Source: an uncultured bacterium
GTDB taxonomy: Bacteria > Patescibacteriota > Saccharimonadia > Saccharimonadales > Saccharimonadaceae
Direction: 5' to 3'
Assembly (NCBI GenBank): GCA_903844835.1
Contig: CAIMUU010000078.1
Coordinates: 1-13,520 of the forward strand
Length of the DNA: 13,520 nt
The notes under the pieces are model-generated. The model saw only the letters and a program-made list of their open reading frames with translations. It was not told the DNA's origin and did not search any database. The position numbers and the translations under genes were made by a program. Positions 1-5,404 of this stretch are shown here, one piece after another. The stretch's first letter is position 1; each line of letters opens with the position of its first letter.

Positions 1-316
1 ACATGAGAGTACATTTTTGAACCTCAAAATCAATTTTTAATTGAGTACGATTCGACAATGACCTCAAATCAAGCGCAAAAAGTTTTTCTTTCGGATTAAC
101 GTGATGAAAATCAAGTGCCGATGAATTCTTTTTGTAGCCGCAAACCGAACATTGGCCACCACATTTTCGGATTAGGGATATTTTTCTTTCTAGTCCCCTA
201 GATTGTTGAGCTAAATATGATTGATTTTGATTGTTCTTGCATTTTGAAGAACAATATTTCGTCTGTTTCCCTTTTAAGTCTTTGCCGCATTTTAAACAGG
301 TTATGATTTTATTCAT
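1..316 (-). CDS. HNH homing endonuclease, C-terminus cut by window edge
   Basis: The reading frame opens at an ATG (314-316) and stays open for 105 codons to the left edge, so the gene is partial at its 3' end. The protein begins with a zinc-ribbon-like set of cysteines (C7-x2-C10 and C22-x3-C26), then a second C-x2-C pair (C56, C59), followed by the HNH-type core DFHHVNP (residues 69-75). It stops at KCTLM, just where HNH nucleases usually continue with a C-x2-CH motif. HNH proteins of this layout cut DNA and are common in group I introns, where they spread the intron to intron-less alleles. The gene lies antisense to the adjacent intron core and starts about 30 nt before the putative internal guide, so it probably sits in the intron's 5' peripheral loop. 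The intron's 5' end is outside the window, so this placement is inferred. Confidence 0.8.
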   Translation of the reverse strand, partial: MNKIITCLKCGKDLKGKQTKYCSSKCKNNQNQSYLAQQSRGLERKISLIRKCGGQCSVCGYKKNSSALDFHHVNPKEKLFALDLRSLSNRTQLKIDFEVQKCTLM

Positions 317-320
317 AACC
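299..320. repeat. Perfect 8-bp inverted repeat over the HNH start codon
   Basis: GGTTATGA (299-306) and TCATAACC (313-320) are perfect complements around a 6-nt loop. The hairpin covers the HNH start codon, so it could hide the start or cap the intron's peripheral loop. Its right arm contains TCATAAC, the same 7 nt expected around the tRNA anticodon (U33 plus 551-556). A related 8-mer, AGCATAAC, occurs at 323-330 and again across the proposed 3' splice site at 549-556. Whether these matches have a role is unknown. Confidence 0.45.
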
Positions 321-346
321 TAAGCATAACATGAATGTCCTTACAG

Positions 347-550
347 GGCTGCCTGAAAAGCAATTTTCAGTGCATAATTTGTCAAATTCGGGGAACTCTT
401 AACTCGTCCGTATAGGCGAAAAGACAATCCCGAGCCAAGACTTGCAATATACAAGTAAGGTGTAGAGACTAGATGGCAGACATCCTAATTAGGATGAAGG
501 GATAGTCCAGATTACAAATTCGAAAGAAGTTGCGAAAGCAATAGTAATAG
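347..550 (+). ncRNA. Group I intron catalytic core, Azoarcus-like (IC3-type)
   Basis: The sequence carries the conserved blocks of a group I intron in order. A 7-bp P2 hairpin with a GCAA tetraloop lies at 353-370. The TGTCAAATTCGG block (380-391) starts P3/P4, and TCGGG (388-392) pairs with CCCGA (429-433) as P4. CCGAGCCAAG (430-439) is followed by a short P6 hairpin (441-455). AAGGTGTAGAGACTAGA (457-473) holds the 5' side of P7, where GACTA (467-471) pairs with TAGTC (503-507). The palindrome 481-496 forms P8, and a GAAA-capped P9 lies at 530-541. These blocks closely resemble the Azoarcus tRNA-Ile intron as recalled. The terminal G is probably G550, directly before the CAU anticodon. GGC (347-349) is a plausible guide for a 5' exon ending G-C-U. 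The 5' splice site lies outside the window, so the coordinates cover only the core. Confidence 0.85.
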
Positions 551-593
551 CATAACGTTTTGGTTGTTGGTTCGATTCCAACCGCCCCCACCA
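551..593 (+). tRNA. 3' exon of an intron-split tRNA with anticodon CAU (Met or Ile2)
   Basis: Directly after the intron comes CAT (551-553, positions 34-36), AA, CGTTT (556-560, the 3' side of the anticodon stem), a 5-nt variable loop TGGTT, and a perfect T arm: GTTGG (566-570), loop TTCGATT (571-577), CCAAC (578-582). CGCCCCC (583-589), discriminator A590 and an encoded CCA (591-593) complete it. The intron would split the anticodon loop between U33 and C34; U33 gives the required uridine at the 5' splice site. The acceptor ends in C72, so the unusual 1-72 mismatch of initiator tRNA is not expected. Elongator Met and the lysidine-modified Ile(CAU) cannot be told apart without the 5' half, which is off the left edge. 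Confidence 0.8.
576..593 (+). repeat. Direct repeat copy 1 (tRNA 3' end, putative attL)
   Basis: TTCCAACCGCCCCCACCA forms the end of the T loop, the 3' T stem, the acceptor strand and the CCA of the tRNA. The identical 18-mer recurs at 2051-2068. tRNA 3' ends are the classic target of tyrosine-recombinase elements, which leave such duplications on both sides. Confidence 0.7.
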
Positions 594-605
594 CACTAGA
601 TAAAT

Positions 606-637
606 TAGCGACTTCAGTCGTCGCTATTTTGTTTGTT
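606..637 (+). terminator. Intrinsic terminator of the tRNA
   Basis: TAGCGAC (606-612) and GTCGCTA (620-626) form a perfect 7-bp stem with a 7-nt loop, followed by TTTTGTTTGTT. It lies 12 nt after the tRNA CCA. The rest of the gap up to 750 holds only a 5-bp hairpin (GTTCG 681-685 with CGAAC 693-697); I see no gene there. Confidence 0.75.
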
Positions 638-750
638 GACAGCTAATTGGTTGATGCCTATATGGGCCGCTCGGCTAGAAGTTCGACTATTGCGAACCAA
701 AGGTTTTGTTTGTTAATATGTCTACTTATAGCACGTTAATTTTATATAGC

Positions 751-1788
751 TTACAGTTCGTATCTACTACGATGTGTTTCAAAAATTTTACTTATCTCGC
801 TAGCCTTTAATGCCTTGTCATATATTCGGAAACCATTTACTAATCCCTTGAGGTTGTATCCGTCTGATTGTCCCTGATAACCCCCTATAAATAAATCAGA
901 TGAAGGTAATAAAGCGTTCGGACAGTCCCGAGTGCCAATACTATCACCGTTTTTATATAGAGTGATTGTCTTGTCTGATTCACTAAATATAAATACAAAA
1001 TAATTCCATGCGCTATACGTTATTGCATCATTCCAAGTAATAGTTTTTTGGCTAGAGCCATCTGAATATTGCCAATTTATATTCGAACTAGTCCCTTCGG
1101 AAAATACCCACCAGTAGCCCTGAGACGAAGATATATTGCTTTGGTTGTAATATGTAGGATGGGCAACAGATTGAGACGATGACGGCTTTACCCACATACC
1201 TACAGAATAAGCGTCTAATGTGGTAACGGTGATATAATCATCTTCTCCATCAAGACTTAAAACACCATCGTCAACACTTGAATATTCCACACCGTTTTTT
1301 AATGTTCCATTATTACCTTTGCCACTTAAATCAGTCAGTTTAGTCCCGCTGCCAGAATATGATATGGGATTACCCGCATCAAAATCCAAAATTGGGCAAA
1401 TACCTACTGCCGGCATACTATCCTGAGTTATATGATAACTAATTGATTCTTTCGTTGCAGAAACACAAAAAATTTGGGGGTCAGAATTATTATCTACATT
1501 ATATTGATAAGTTGTGTCTGGACTAGCTGGGACACCTTTACCGTCATTGGCTTGTTCTAGAGTGGCTGGATAAATATTATTTGACACTTGGTCTATTTTT
1601 AATCGTCGAAAGGCATTAGTTAGATCAGACTGGAGAGACGCGACTATTACTCTTTGTTTAATTCCCGTATAAGAATCTGCAATAATTACAGCCAATATAC
1701 CTATAGCTACTATGACTACTAGGAGTTCGATTATTGTGAAACCTAGTTCGGTAGATTGTTTTGATTTATCCATACCAAAAAATGCCAT
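751..1788 (-). CDS. Type IV prepilin-like protein with a C-terminal LamG (concanavalin-like) domain
   Basis: The 345-aa protein starts with a short leader ending in G17, followed by the class III prepilin signature FTIIELLVVIVAIGILAV (F+1, E+5). A prepilin peptidase would cut after that glycine, and the hydrophobic helix would join a pilus or pseudopilus. Residues ~40-130 form a small pilin head with two cysteines (C108, C131). Residues ~150-340 look like a LamG/concanavalin-type beta-sandwich: DLSGKGNNGTLKNG, LSLDGEDDYI, the YSVGMWVK strand and a closing GLVNGFRIYDKAL. Such folds often bind sugars or surface proteins, so this may be a pilus-borne adhesin. The ATG at 1788 is favoured because an extended -10 box ends 6 nt upstream, suggesting a leaderless message; no Shine-Dalgarno site is seen. 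It is the sole gene between the two tRNA-end repeats. Substrate and assembly partners are unknown. Confidence 0.85.
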   Translation of the reverse strand: MAFFGMDKSKQSTELGFTIIELLVVIVAIGILAVIIADSYTGIKQRVIVASLQSDLTNAFRRLKIDQVSNNIYPATLEQANDGKGVPASPDTTYQYNVDNNSDPQIFCVSATKESISYHITQDSMPAVGICPILDFDAGNPISYSGSGTKLTDLSGKGNNGTLKNGVEYSSVDDGVLSLDGEDDYITVTTLDAYSVGMWVKPSSSQSVAHPTYYNQSNISSSQGYWWVFSEGTSSNINWQYSDGSSQKTITWNDAITYSAWNYFVFIFSESDKTITLYKNGDSIGTRDCPNALLPSSDLFIGGYQGQSDGYNLKGLVNGFRIYDKALKASEISKIFETHRSRYEL

Positions 1789-1794
1789 GAGTAT

Positions 1795-1803
1795 ATTTTA
1801 GCA
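1795..1803 (-). promoter_or_regulatory. Extended -10 promoter of the pilin gene (leaderless)
   Basis: Read on the minus strand, TGCTAAAAT is an extended -10 box followed by 6 nt and then the ATG, so transcription should begin at or within a base or two of the start codon. No convincing -35 box is seen. Confidence 0.5.
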
Positions 1804-1827
1804 TAAGTAATATAAATAAATGATTCT

Positions 1828-1845
1828 ATACTACTGTGGTAGTAT
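1828..1845. promoter_or_regulatory. Inverted repeat upstream of the pilin promoter
   Basis: ATACTAC (1828-1834) and GTAGTAT (1839-1845) form a perfect 7-bp palindrome with a 4-nt centre, just upstream of where a -35 box would lie. It may be a regulator site. There is no T-tract on either side, so it is unlikely to be a terminator. The rest of the 309-nt gap 1789-2097 holds the features listed separately and no gene. Confidence 0.35.
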
Positions 1846-1937
1846 TAGCCCCCTAGTAATATTCAAGCCAGATAGCTGTCTGTAAAAATCCCTAGTTGTT
1901 CGTATAGATGATTCCAAAAACTTCCATCGTTGTCCGC

Positions 1938-1979
1938 CAAAACAAATTGCCGAGCATTTATGCTCGGCTATTTGTTTTG
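1938..1979. terminator. Long bidirectional hairpin terminator
   Basis: GCCGAGCA (1949-1956) pairs with TGCTCGGC (1961-1968) around TTTA. The stem is extended by CAAAACAAAT (1938-1947) against ATTTGTTTTG (1970-1979), with one T-T mismatch between the two stem blocks. The A-rich and T-rich arms would let it stop transcription from both sides. No gene ends here in the window, so it insulates the pilin promoter from whatever lies to the right. Confidence 0.65.
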
Positions 1980-1992
1980 TTGATGTGTTTGA

Positions 1993-2005
1993 GTTGGATC
2001 GAACC
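1993..2005 (-). repeat. Imperfect inverted copy of the tRNA T arm
   Basis: GTTGGATCGAACC here equals the reverse complement of the tRNA T arm (GTTGGAATCGAACC) with one A missing. It lies 45 nt before the second 18-bp repeat. It may be a recombinase arm or core half-site, a relic of an earlier insertion, or chance. Confidence 0.3.
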
Positions 2006-2050
2006 TATCAACCTCGTTGATCAGTTCGAATTCTGTCAAATCTATTGATT

Positions 2051-2068
2051 TTCCAACCGCCCCCACCA
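2051..2068 (+). repeat. Direct repeat copy 2 (putative attR)
   Basis: Exact copy of the 18 nt at 576-593, including the CCA. The flanking 5' sequence does not rebuild a T stem or the rest of a tRNA, so this is a tRNA 3'-end fragment, not a gene. It is followed at once by a perfect 15-bp hairpin. Confidence 0.7.
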
Positions 2069-2104
2069 ATATTAAATCCCAACGAAAGTGTTGGGATTTA
2101 ATAT
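2069..2104. terminator. Perfect 15-bp bidirectional terminator
   Basis: ATATTAAATCCCAAC (2069-2083) pairs fully with GTTGGGATTTAATAT (2090-2104) around GAAAGT. It overlaps the stop codon of the minus-strand gene at 2098. It also starts on the base after the tRNA-end repeat, so it may originally have ended the tRNA too. Confidence 0.7.
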
Positions 2105-2637
2105 AATCTTTCGCTGGTCGGTTCTACATCCTCATTAGTCAATCCAAGTTCCAAAAGTACCGTCGCGTAGGATTGACCTGTTGAATCCGCCCTATCTTCT
2201 ATAAATTTTTCTGTTGTCTTATATTTACTATTTGTCGAGCGCTCTAGCTCATCCTCAGCGCATTCCAGCTCTTTAGACAAGCTGGCCTCGTTCTCTTTTG
2301 TGGCGATAGCCGCAAAAGATTCTGGCTCATCCGGTATAGCAAAATCATCAAAACTATCAATATATTCATCACCATCTATTGTCTCGTCTTCTGCGTCTTT
2401 GTCTGCACCAAATATCGGGCCATCACAAAAACTATCGACTGCTATTCCGCCAAGGCTAATATTAATCGCCCGTCTTCCAATCTCTTCTTGTTTTTGGTCG
2501 ACGTCTACGGCAACTGTCTGTTCAATATTTGCGTCACGATTAGCATTGTGGGCACGATCAGGTTCGACTGCATCTAAAGCTTCTGGCCAACTACAGCCAG
2601 TTTGTCTTTGATAATCTTTTGCATCCTTATAGTCCAT
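2098..2637 (-). CDS. Acidic soluble protein of unknown function, 179 aa
   Basis: I do not recognise this protein. It is strongly acidic, with a run rich in Asp and Glu at residues 80-107, and has no signal peptide or membrane helix. The two ends resemble each other: DYQRQTGCSWPEALDAV (8-24) and EDRADSTGQSYATVLLELG (147-165) share a T-G-x-S-aromatic pattern followed by an amphipathic helix, suggesting a small duplicated helical module around a disordered acidic linker. It is probably transcribed alone: TTGATT, a 17-nt spacer and TATAAC lead to the ATG after only 6 nt, and there is no Shine-Dalgarno site. The overlapping plus-strand frame (2300-2611) is a shadow. The gene lies next to the putative integration site, so it may be either old backbone or accessory. 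Confidence 0.65.
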   Translation of the reverse strand: MDYKDAKDYQRQTGCSWPEALDAVEPDRAHNANRDANIEQTVAVDVDQKQEEIGRRAINISLGGIAVDSFCDGPIFGADKDAEDETIDGDEYIDSFDDFAIPDEPESFAAIATKENEASLSKELECAEDELERSTNSKYKTTEKFIEDRADSTGQSYATVLLELGLTNEDVEPTSERLY

Positions 2638-2643
2638 ATCGCT

Positions 2644-2672
2644 GTTATATCATAATACAGAGTATTAATCAA
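2644..2672 (-). promoter_or_regulatory. Promoter of the 179-aa gene (leaderless)
   Basis: Minus-strand TTGATT (2667-2672), a 17-nt spacer and TATAAC (2644-2649). The ATG follows 6 nt later, where the transcript should begin. Confidence 0.55.
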
Positions 2673-2694
2673 TTATAAATTAGGCTCGTGACAA

Positions 2695-2722
2695 CAAAAA
2701 TGCCCCCCCCAAGGGGGAGCAT
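2695..2722 (-). terminator. Intrinsic terminator after the 68-aa gene
   Basis: On the minus strand, ATGCTCCCCC pairs with GGGGGGGCAT (10 bp including one U-G) around a 3-nt loop, followed by TTTTTG. It ends the transcript of the gene at 2789-2995. Confidence 0.75.
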
Positions 2723-2788
2723 CTTTGGCACCTGTTTGTTTGATTAAACTATATAACAATCGCGCTTATGGTGCAAGTCTAAATTAGA

Positions 2789-2995
2789 CTATTTTTTCTT
2801 AGAGACAGTTAGGAACCCGTTGCGTGGGTTTTCTTTGACCATTCGGTCTGCTGGAAGATCAACTGGACGACCCTTTGCATTCTTCTCTACTTTTGCAAAA
2901 AAGTAGATAGTTTGTTGTTTGCCACCACGAAGTGTAACTTCTGTGCTGTGCAAGTAGTATGTAATACCTTTAGAGTTTGTGTGCTTGTAAGCCAT
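2789..2995 (-). CDS. Small conserved-looking basic protein, 68 aa
   Basis: The protein begins MAYKHTNSKGITYYLHSTEV and continues through LRGGKQQTIYFFAKVEKNAKGRPVDLPADR to a lysine-rich end. From memory, short proteins of this pattern recur in Saccharibacteria genomes, but I cannot assign a function. It is basic, has no membrane helix, and could be a compact beta-sheet protein bound to nucleic acid; that is only a guess from charge. It has one of the best ribosome-binding regions in the window: AGGAGG (3008-3013) 12 nt upstream and AAGGA (3000-3004) 4 nt upstream of the ATG. It is a single-gene unit closed by a strong terminator. Such a strong signal on a short gene suggests high expression. 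Confidence 0.7.
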   Translation of the reverse strand: MAYKHTNSKGITYYLHSTEVTLRGGKQQTIYFFAKVEKNAKGRPVDLPADRMVKENPRNGFLTVSKKK

Positions 2996-3065
2996 GATAT
3001 CCTTATCCCTCCTGTTAGTTCTATACGAGTGTAAGATTACCTTGAAGAGAGCTCGGTGTCAACGG

Positions 3066-3674
3066 CTAAATGCCCTTATTGTGCTTTTTAAGTAGTAGCT
3101 TAAGTGTTGCAACACTTATCAATCTGATGATTATCATTGTTAAAATTGCTATGAAAACCAAGACAGACCACCCTGCAAAATCTGGCGACCAAAGTGGTGA
3201 AAAATAATTATGGTTGTACAAAAGAAGGTCCGGCAACACAACATCACTAGCGCTCGGGTATTTTGCTAGTTCACTAATAGTGCATTGCACATAAGCCTGA
3301 GACCAGTGTGAATACTTTGGGGCACAAACATCTTGGGCTTTTTGATATATGTCACTATCATTTTCGACCTTATCGAAAGCAACTTGAACATCCCTGGCAT
3401 AAGAAGCCTCTAGCGATATCCCCCCGCCCAAATCAGTGTTCATATGACCCGTCACATAATGTTGTAAATCATACAACCTGTTGATAATAGTTTGGCCATC
3501 ACCTGCACTATCGGCGTCATATACGGCCGTTCGGCGCTCTACCATACCAATATTATTGAGCCGCAAAAACGTTGCAGACAAAAAGGCCGACAAAATCAGC
3601 AAAATAAGCAGCTGCCACGTCTTAACGCGTTGTAGCTGTCTTATGTTTTTGTGAACTTGCTTTTTATCAACCAC
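3066..3674 (-). CDS. Two-helix membrane protein of unknown function
   Basis: From the preferred start the protein has 202 aa. A basic N-terminus (DKKQVHKNIRQLQRVK) precedes a membrane helix (about residues 20-38 from that start). An outside domain of roughly 110 residues follows, with two cysteines about 16 residues apart (CAPK...VQC). A second helix (SVLVFIAILTMIIIRLI) leads to a basic tail. The cysteines could be oxidised by the DsbA-like protein encoded at 9083, which is inference. A GTG at 3686 would add four residues, but GTG at 3674 sits 8 nt after AAGGTGG and fits initiation better. It is transcribed divergently from murC. I do not recognise the family. Confidence 0.7.
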   Translation of the reverse strand: MVDKKQVHKNIRQLQRVKTWQLLILLILSAFLSATFLRLNNIGMVERRTAVYDADSAGDGQTIINRLYDLQHYVTGHMNTDLGGGISLEASYARDVQVAFDKVENDSDIYQKAQDVCAPKYSHWSQAYVQCTISELAKYPSASDVVLPDLLLYNHNYFSPLWSPDFAGWSVLVFIAILTMIIIRLISVATLKLLLKKHNKGI

Positions 3675-3702
3675 GAAAGACCCCACCTTGAATACTAAAA
3701 CT

Positions 3703-3711
3703 AGTATATCA
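3703..3711 (-). promoter_or_regulatory. Extended -10 promoter of the membrane-protein gene
   Basis: Minus-strand TGATATACT is an extended -10 box. A start about 7 nt later gives a leader of roughly 20 nt that includes the AAGGTGG ribosome site. It is back to back with the murC promoter. Confidence 0.5.
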
Positions 3712-3738
3712 CAAGGGTTATTGATGCTAGTTATTAAG

Positions 3739-3747
3739 TGTTATACT
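3739..3747 (+). promoter_or_regulatory. Extended -10 promoter of murC (leaderless)
   Basis: TGTTATACT ends 7 nt before the murC ATG. TTGATG (3721-3726) is a possible but closely spaced -35 box. No Shine-Dalgarno site lies before the ATG, which fits a leaderless message. Confidence 0.55.
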
Positions 3748-3754
3748 AAACCCT

Positions 3755-5014
3755 ATGAATATCTATTTTTCAGGCATTGGCGGTGTTGGGATTGGACCTT
3801 TGGCAGAAATCGCCCACGATGCAGGTTATCATGTTGCTGGGTCGGATGCCGAAGAGTCATTGATGACCAAAGAATTACGTCAAAAAGACATAATGATTAG
3901 CAATCTTCAAGATGGCACCTTTTTACAGGCTCGTCAACACGACAGGCCAATTGATTGGTTTATTTATACCTCAGCCCTACCCGAAGATCACCCCGAGCTT
4001 GTTATGGCCCGCAATCTAGGCATTCACACCGCCAAGCGCGATGAGTTACTGTCTTTTATAATTGATGACAAAAATCTTAAGTTAATCGGCGTGGCCGGGA
4101 CACACGGCAAAACCACCACTACTAGCATGCTGGTATGGTCAATGCTCCAATTGGGCATCCCAATTAGTTATTCAATTGGAACTACAATCCAATTTGGCCC
4201 AAGTGGTAAATATGACCCAGCTAGTCAATATTTTATTTATGAATGCGACGAATTCGATCGAAACTTCCTACATTTTGCACCATATCTTTCAGTTATTACA
4301 TCAGTTGACTATGACCACCCAGACACCTACCCAACCGAAATGGATTACCTTGAGGCATTCAAAAAATTTGCAATTGGTAGCAACCAGGTCATTACTTGGG
4401 ACGACCAGCATAGCGAATTGTTTAGGGATTTACCTCAAACAACCATACTTACGAAAAATGACATCAAATCAACTATCACATTAGCCGGCGAGCATAATCG
4501 TCGCAACGCAACGATAGCCATGACAGCGATTAAACAACTTGGCTTCCCTCAAATAACCGATGCCGTCATAAACAGCTTCCCTGGCGCCAGTAGACGCTTT
4601 GAGAAGCTAGATAACAATCTATATAGTGATTATGGCCATCATCCAGTCGAAATCGCAGCCACACTGCAGCTTGCCAGGGAAATATCCGACCATGTTGTCC
4701 TGATTTATCAGCCTCATCAAAATATCCGACAGCATAAAATTCGCGACCAATACACCAATCAATTTGAACTAGCTGAAAAAATCTATTGGCTACCAACTTA
4801 TTTAGCACGCGAAGACCCGAATTTGCCAATCTTAAAACCTGAAGAATTAATCCAAAATGTTACCAATAAAGATGACATTACTGTTGCCGATTTTGACGAA
4901 AAATTATGGTCAGATATTCAAAACGAAAGAAGCCAAGGTAAATTAGTTCTTTTTATGGGCGCTGGCAAAATTGATAGCTGGTTACGCGAAAAAATTGCCA
5001 ACTCTAAACAGTAG
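3755..5014 (+). CDS. murC: UDP-N-acetylmuramate--L-alanine ligase (MurC family)
   Basis: Cytoplasmic Mur ligase that adds L-alanine to UDP-MurNAc using ATP, the first peptide step of peptidoglycan synthesis. The N-terminal domain opens with the nucleotide-sugar motif GIGGVG (7-12). The central domain has the P-loop AGTHGKTTT (114-122), the acidic metal site YECDEFD (162-168) in place of the usual EADESD, and GEHNRRN (245-251), matching the family's G-x-HN-x2-N. The C-terminal domain has DYGHHPVEI (292-300) and YQPHQNIR (318-325), corresponding to MurC's DYAHHPTEI and FQPHRYxR. At 419 aa it is shorter than typical MurC (about 460-490). It is not in a mur cluster here. Mpl is related, but the overall motif set and length favour MurC. 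Its stop TAG abuts the opposite gene's stop, forming TAGCTA. Confidence 0.85.
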   Translation: MNIYFSGIGGVGIGPLAEIAHDAGYHVAGSDAEESLMTKELRQKDIMISNLQDGTFLQARQHDRPIDWFIYTSALPEDHPELVMARNLGIHTAKRDELLSFIIDDKNLKLIGVAGTHGKTTTTSMLVWSMLQLGIPISYSIGTTIQFGPSGKYDPASQYFIYECDEFDRNFLHFAPYLSVITSVDYDHPDTYPTEMDYLEAFKKFAIGSNQVITWDDQHSELFRDLPQTTILTKNDIKSTITLAGEHNRRNATIAMTAIKQLGFPQITDAVINSFPGASRRFEKLDNNLYSDYGHHPVEIAATLQLAREISDHVVLIYQPHQNIRQHKIRDQYTNQFELAEKIYWLPTYLAREDPNLPILKPEELIQNVTNKDDITVADFDEKLWSDIQNERSQGKLVLFMGAGKIDSWLREKIANSKQ

Positions 5015-5404
5015 CTATTCGATAATGATTGGCGTAGCCGTAACCAGAGTCAACCCCAAGCCATCTGGGTTCAACGGGTCTCCACCAAAAGTATCAACCG
5101 ATTCAATTTTGCTGACTTTCTGATCAAATAGCAATTTAAATTCGGCTAACACACTTGTCGTAATTGCGCCCGAGCTAGGGTAATTTTGTAAATCATCACT
5201 ATTGTCAATCTGATCTCTCACATCAATATAGCCCGGCCTACTTAAATCTAGTTGAGCAGTACCACTACTGTAATAAAGCGACATGCTAACAATTACTAAT
5301 ATCGATGCAACAATAATTGCGATTACGACCATAATCCCAAATTGATGTCCGTCGATTACTTCAGCTATTTCAATCTGCTGTGGGGCTGGAGTTTCGTCTG
5401 TCAT
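5015..5404 (-). CDS. Single-pass membrane protein of unknown function, ~129 aa
   Basis: A short N-terminal region (MTDETPAPQQIEIAEVIDG) precedes one strong membrane helix (FGIMVVIAIIVASILVIVSMSLYY). An outside domain of about 80 residues follows, containing PGYIDVRDQI and SVLAEFKLLFDQKVSKIES and ending in hydrophobic TLVTATPIIIE. It is probably the second gene of an operon with the secreted protein upstream: the upstream stop TGA shares its A with the ATG at 5404 (TGATG), the usual sign of translational coupling. A GTG at 5407 would add one residue. I do not recognise the family. Co-expression suggests the two products act together at the cell surface. Confidence 0.7.
   Translation of the reverse strand: MTDETPAPQQIEIAEVIDGHQFGIMVVIAIIVASILVIVSMSLYYSSGTAQLDLSRPGYIDVRDQIDNSDDLQNYPSSGAITTSVLAEFKLLFDQKVSKIESVDTFGGDPLNPDGLGLTLVTATPIIIE

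Larger units (their letters stand above)
577..2068. mobile_element. Candidate tRNA-integrated cassette carrying one pilin-LamG gene
   Basis: The segment is bounded by two exact copies of the tRNA's last 18 bp, in the same orientation and 1475 bp apart. Each copy is followed by its own strong hairpin: one right after the intact tRNA (606-626) and one right after the second copy (2069-2104). The second is probably the original tRNA terminator, displaced by the insertion. The only gene inside is the prepilin-LamG gene at 751-1788; no integrase, relaxase or transposase is visible. It could be a non-autonomous cassette mobilised in trans, a decayed remnant of a larger element, or a local tRNA duplication that lost its 5' part. 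Confidence 0.5.

Noticed and set aside
551..593. tmRNA 3' end
   Set aside because: The CCACCA end and T arm would fit tmRNA, but CAT-AA followed by a 5-nt stem strand and a 5-nt variable loop fits an ordinary tRNA better, and no tag-coding region precedes it in the window.
551..593. Initiator tRNA-fMet
   Set aside because: The acceptor strand ends in C72, which would pair with G1; bacterial initiators usually have a 1-72 mismatch with A72.
671..697. Second tRNA relic on the minus strand (AGCCGAGCGGCC-like D-arm text and a GTTCG/CGAAC hairpin)
   Set aside because: No acceptor or anticodon stem can be assembled around it.
1828..1845. Hairpin as a terminator
   Set aside because: No T-tract on either side; a regulatory site is more likely.
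2300..2611. Plus-strand 103-codon frame
   Set aside because: Serine-rich shadow of the minus-strand 179-aa gene, with no promoter or ribosome site of its own.
2658..2700. Minus-strand TTGTCA with TATAAT as promoter of the 179-aa gene
   Set aside because: The spacer is only 11 nt; TTGATT-17-TATAAC next to the gene fits far better.
4566..4829. Minus-strand frame inside murC
   Set aside because: Antisense shadow; the murC frame carries all the conserved motifs.
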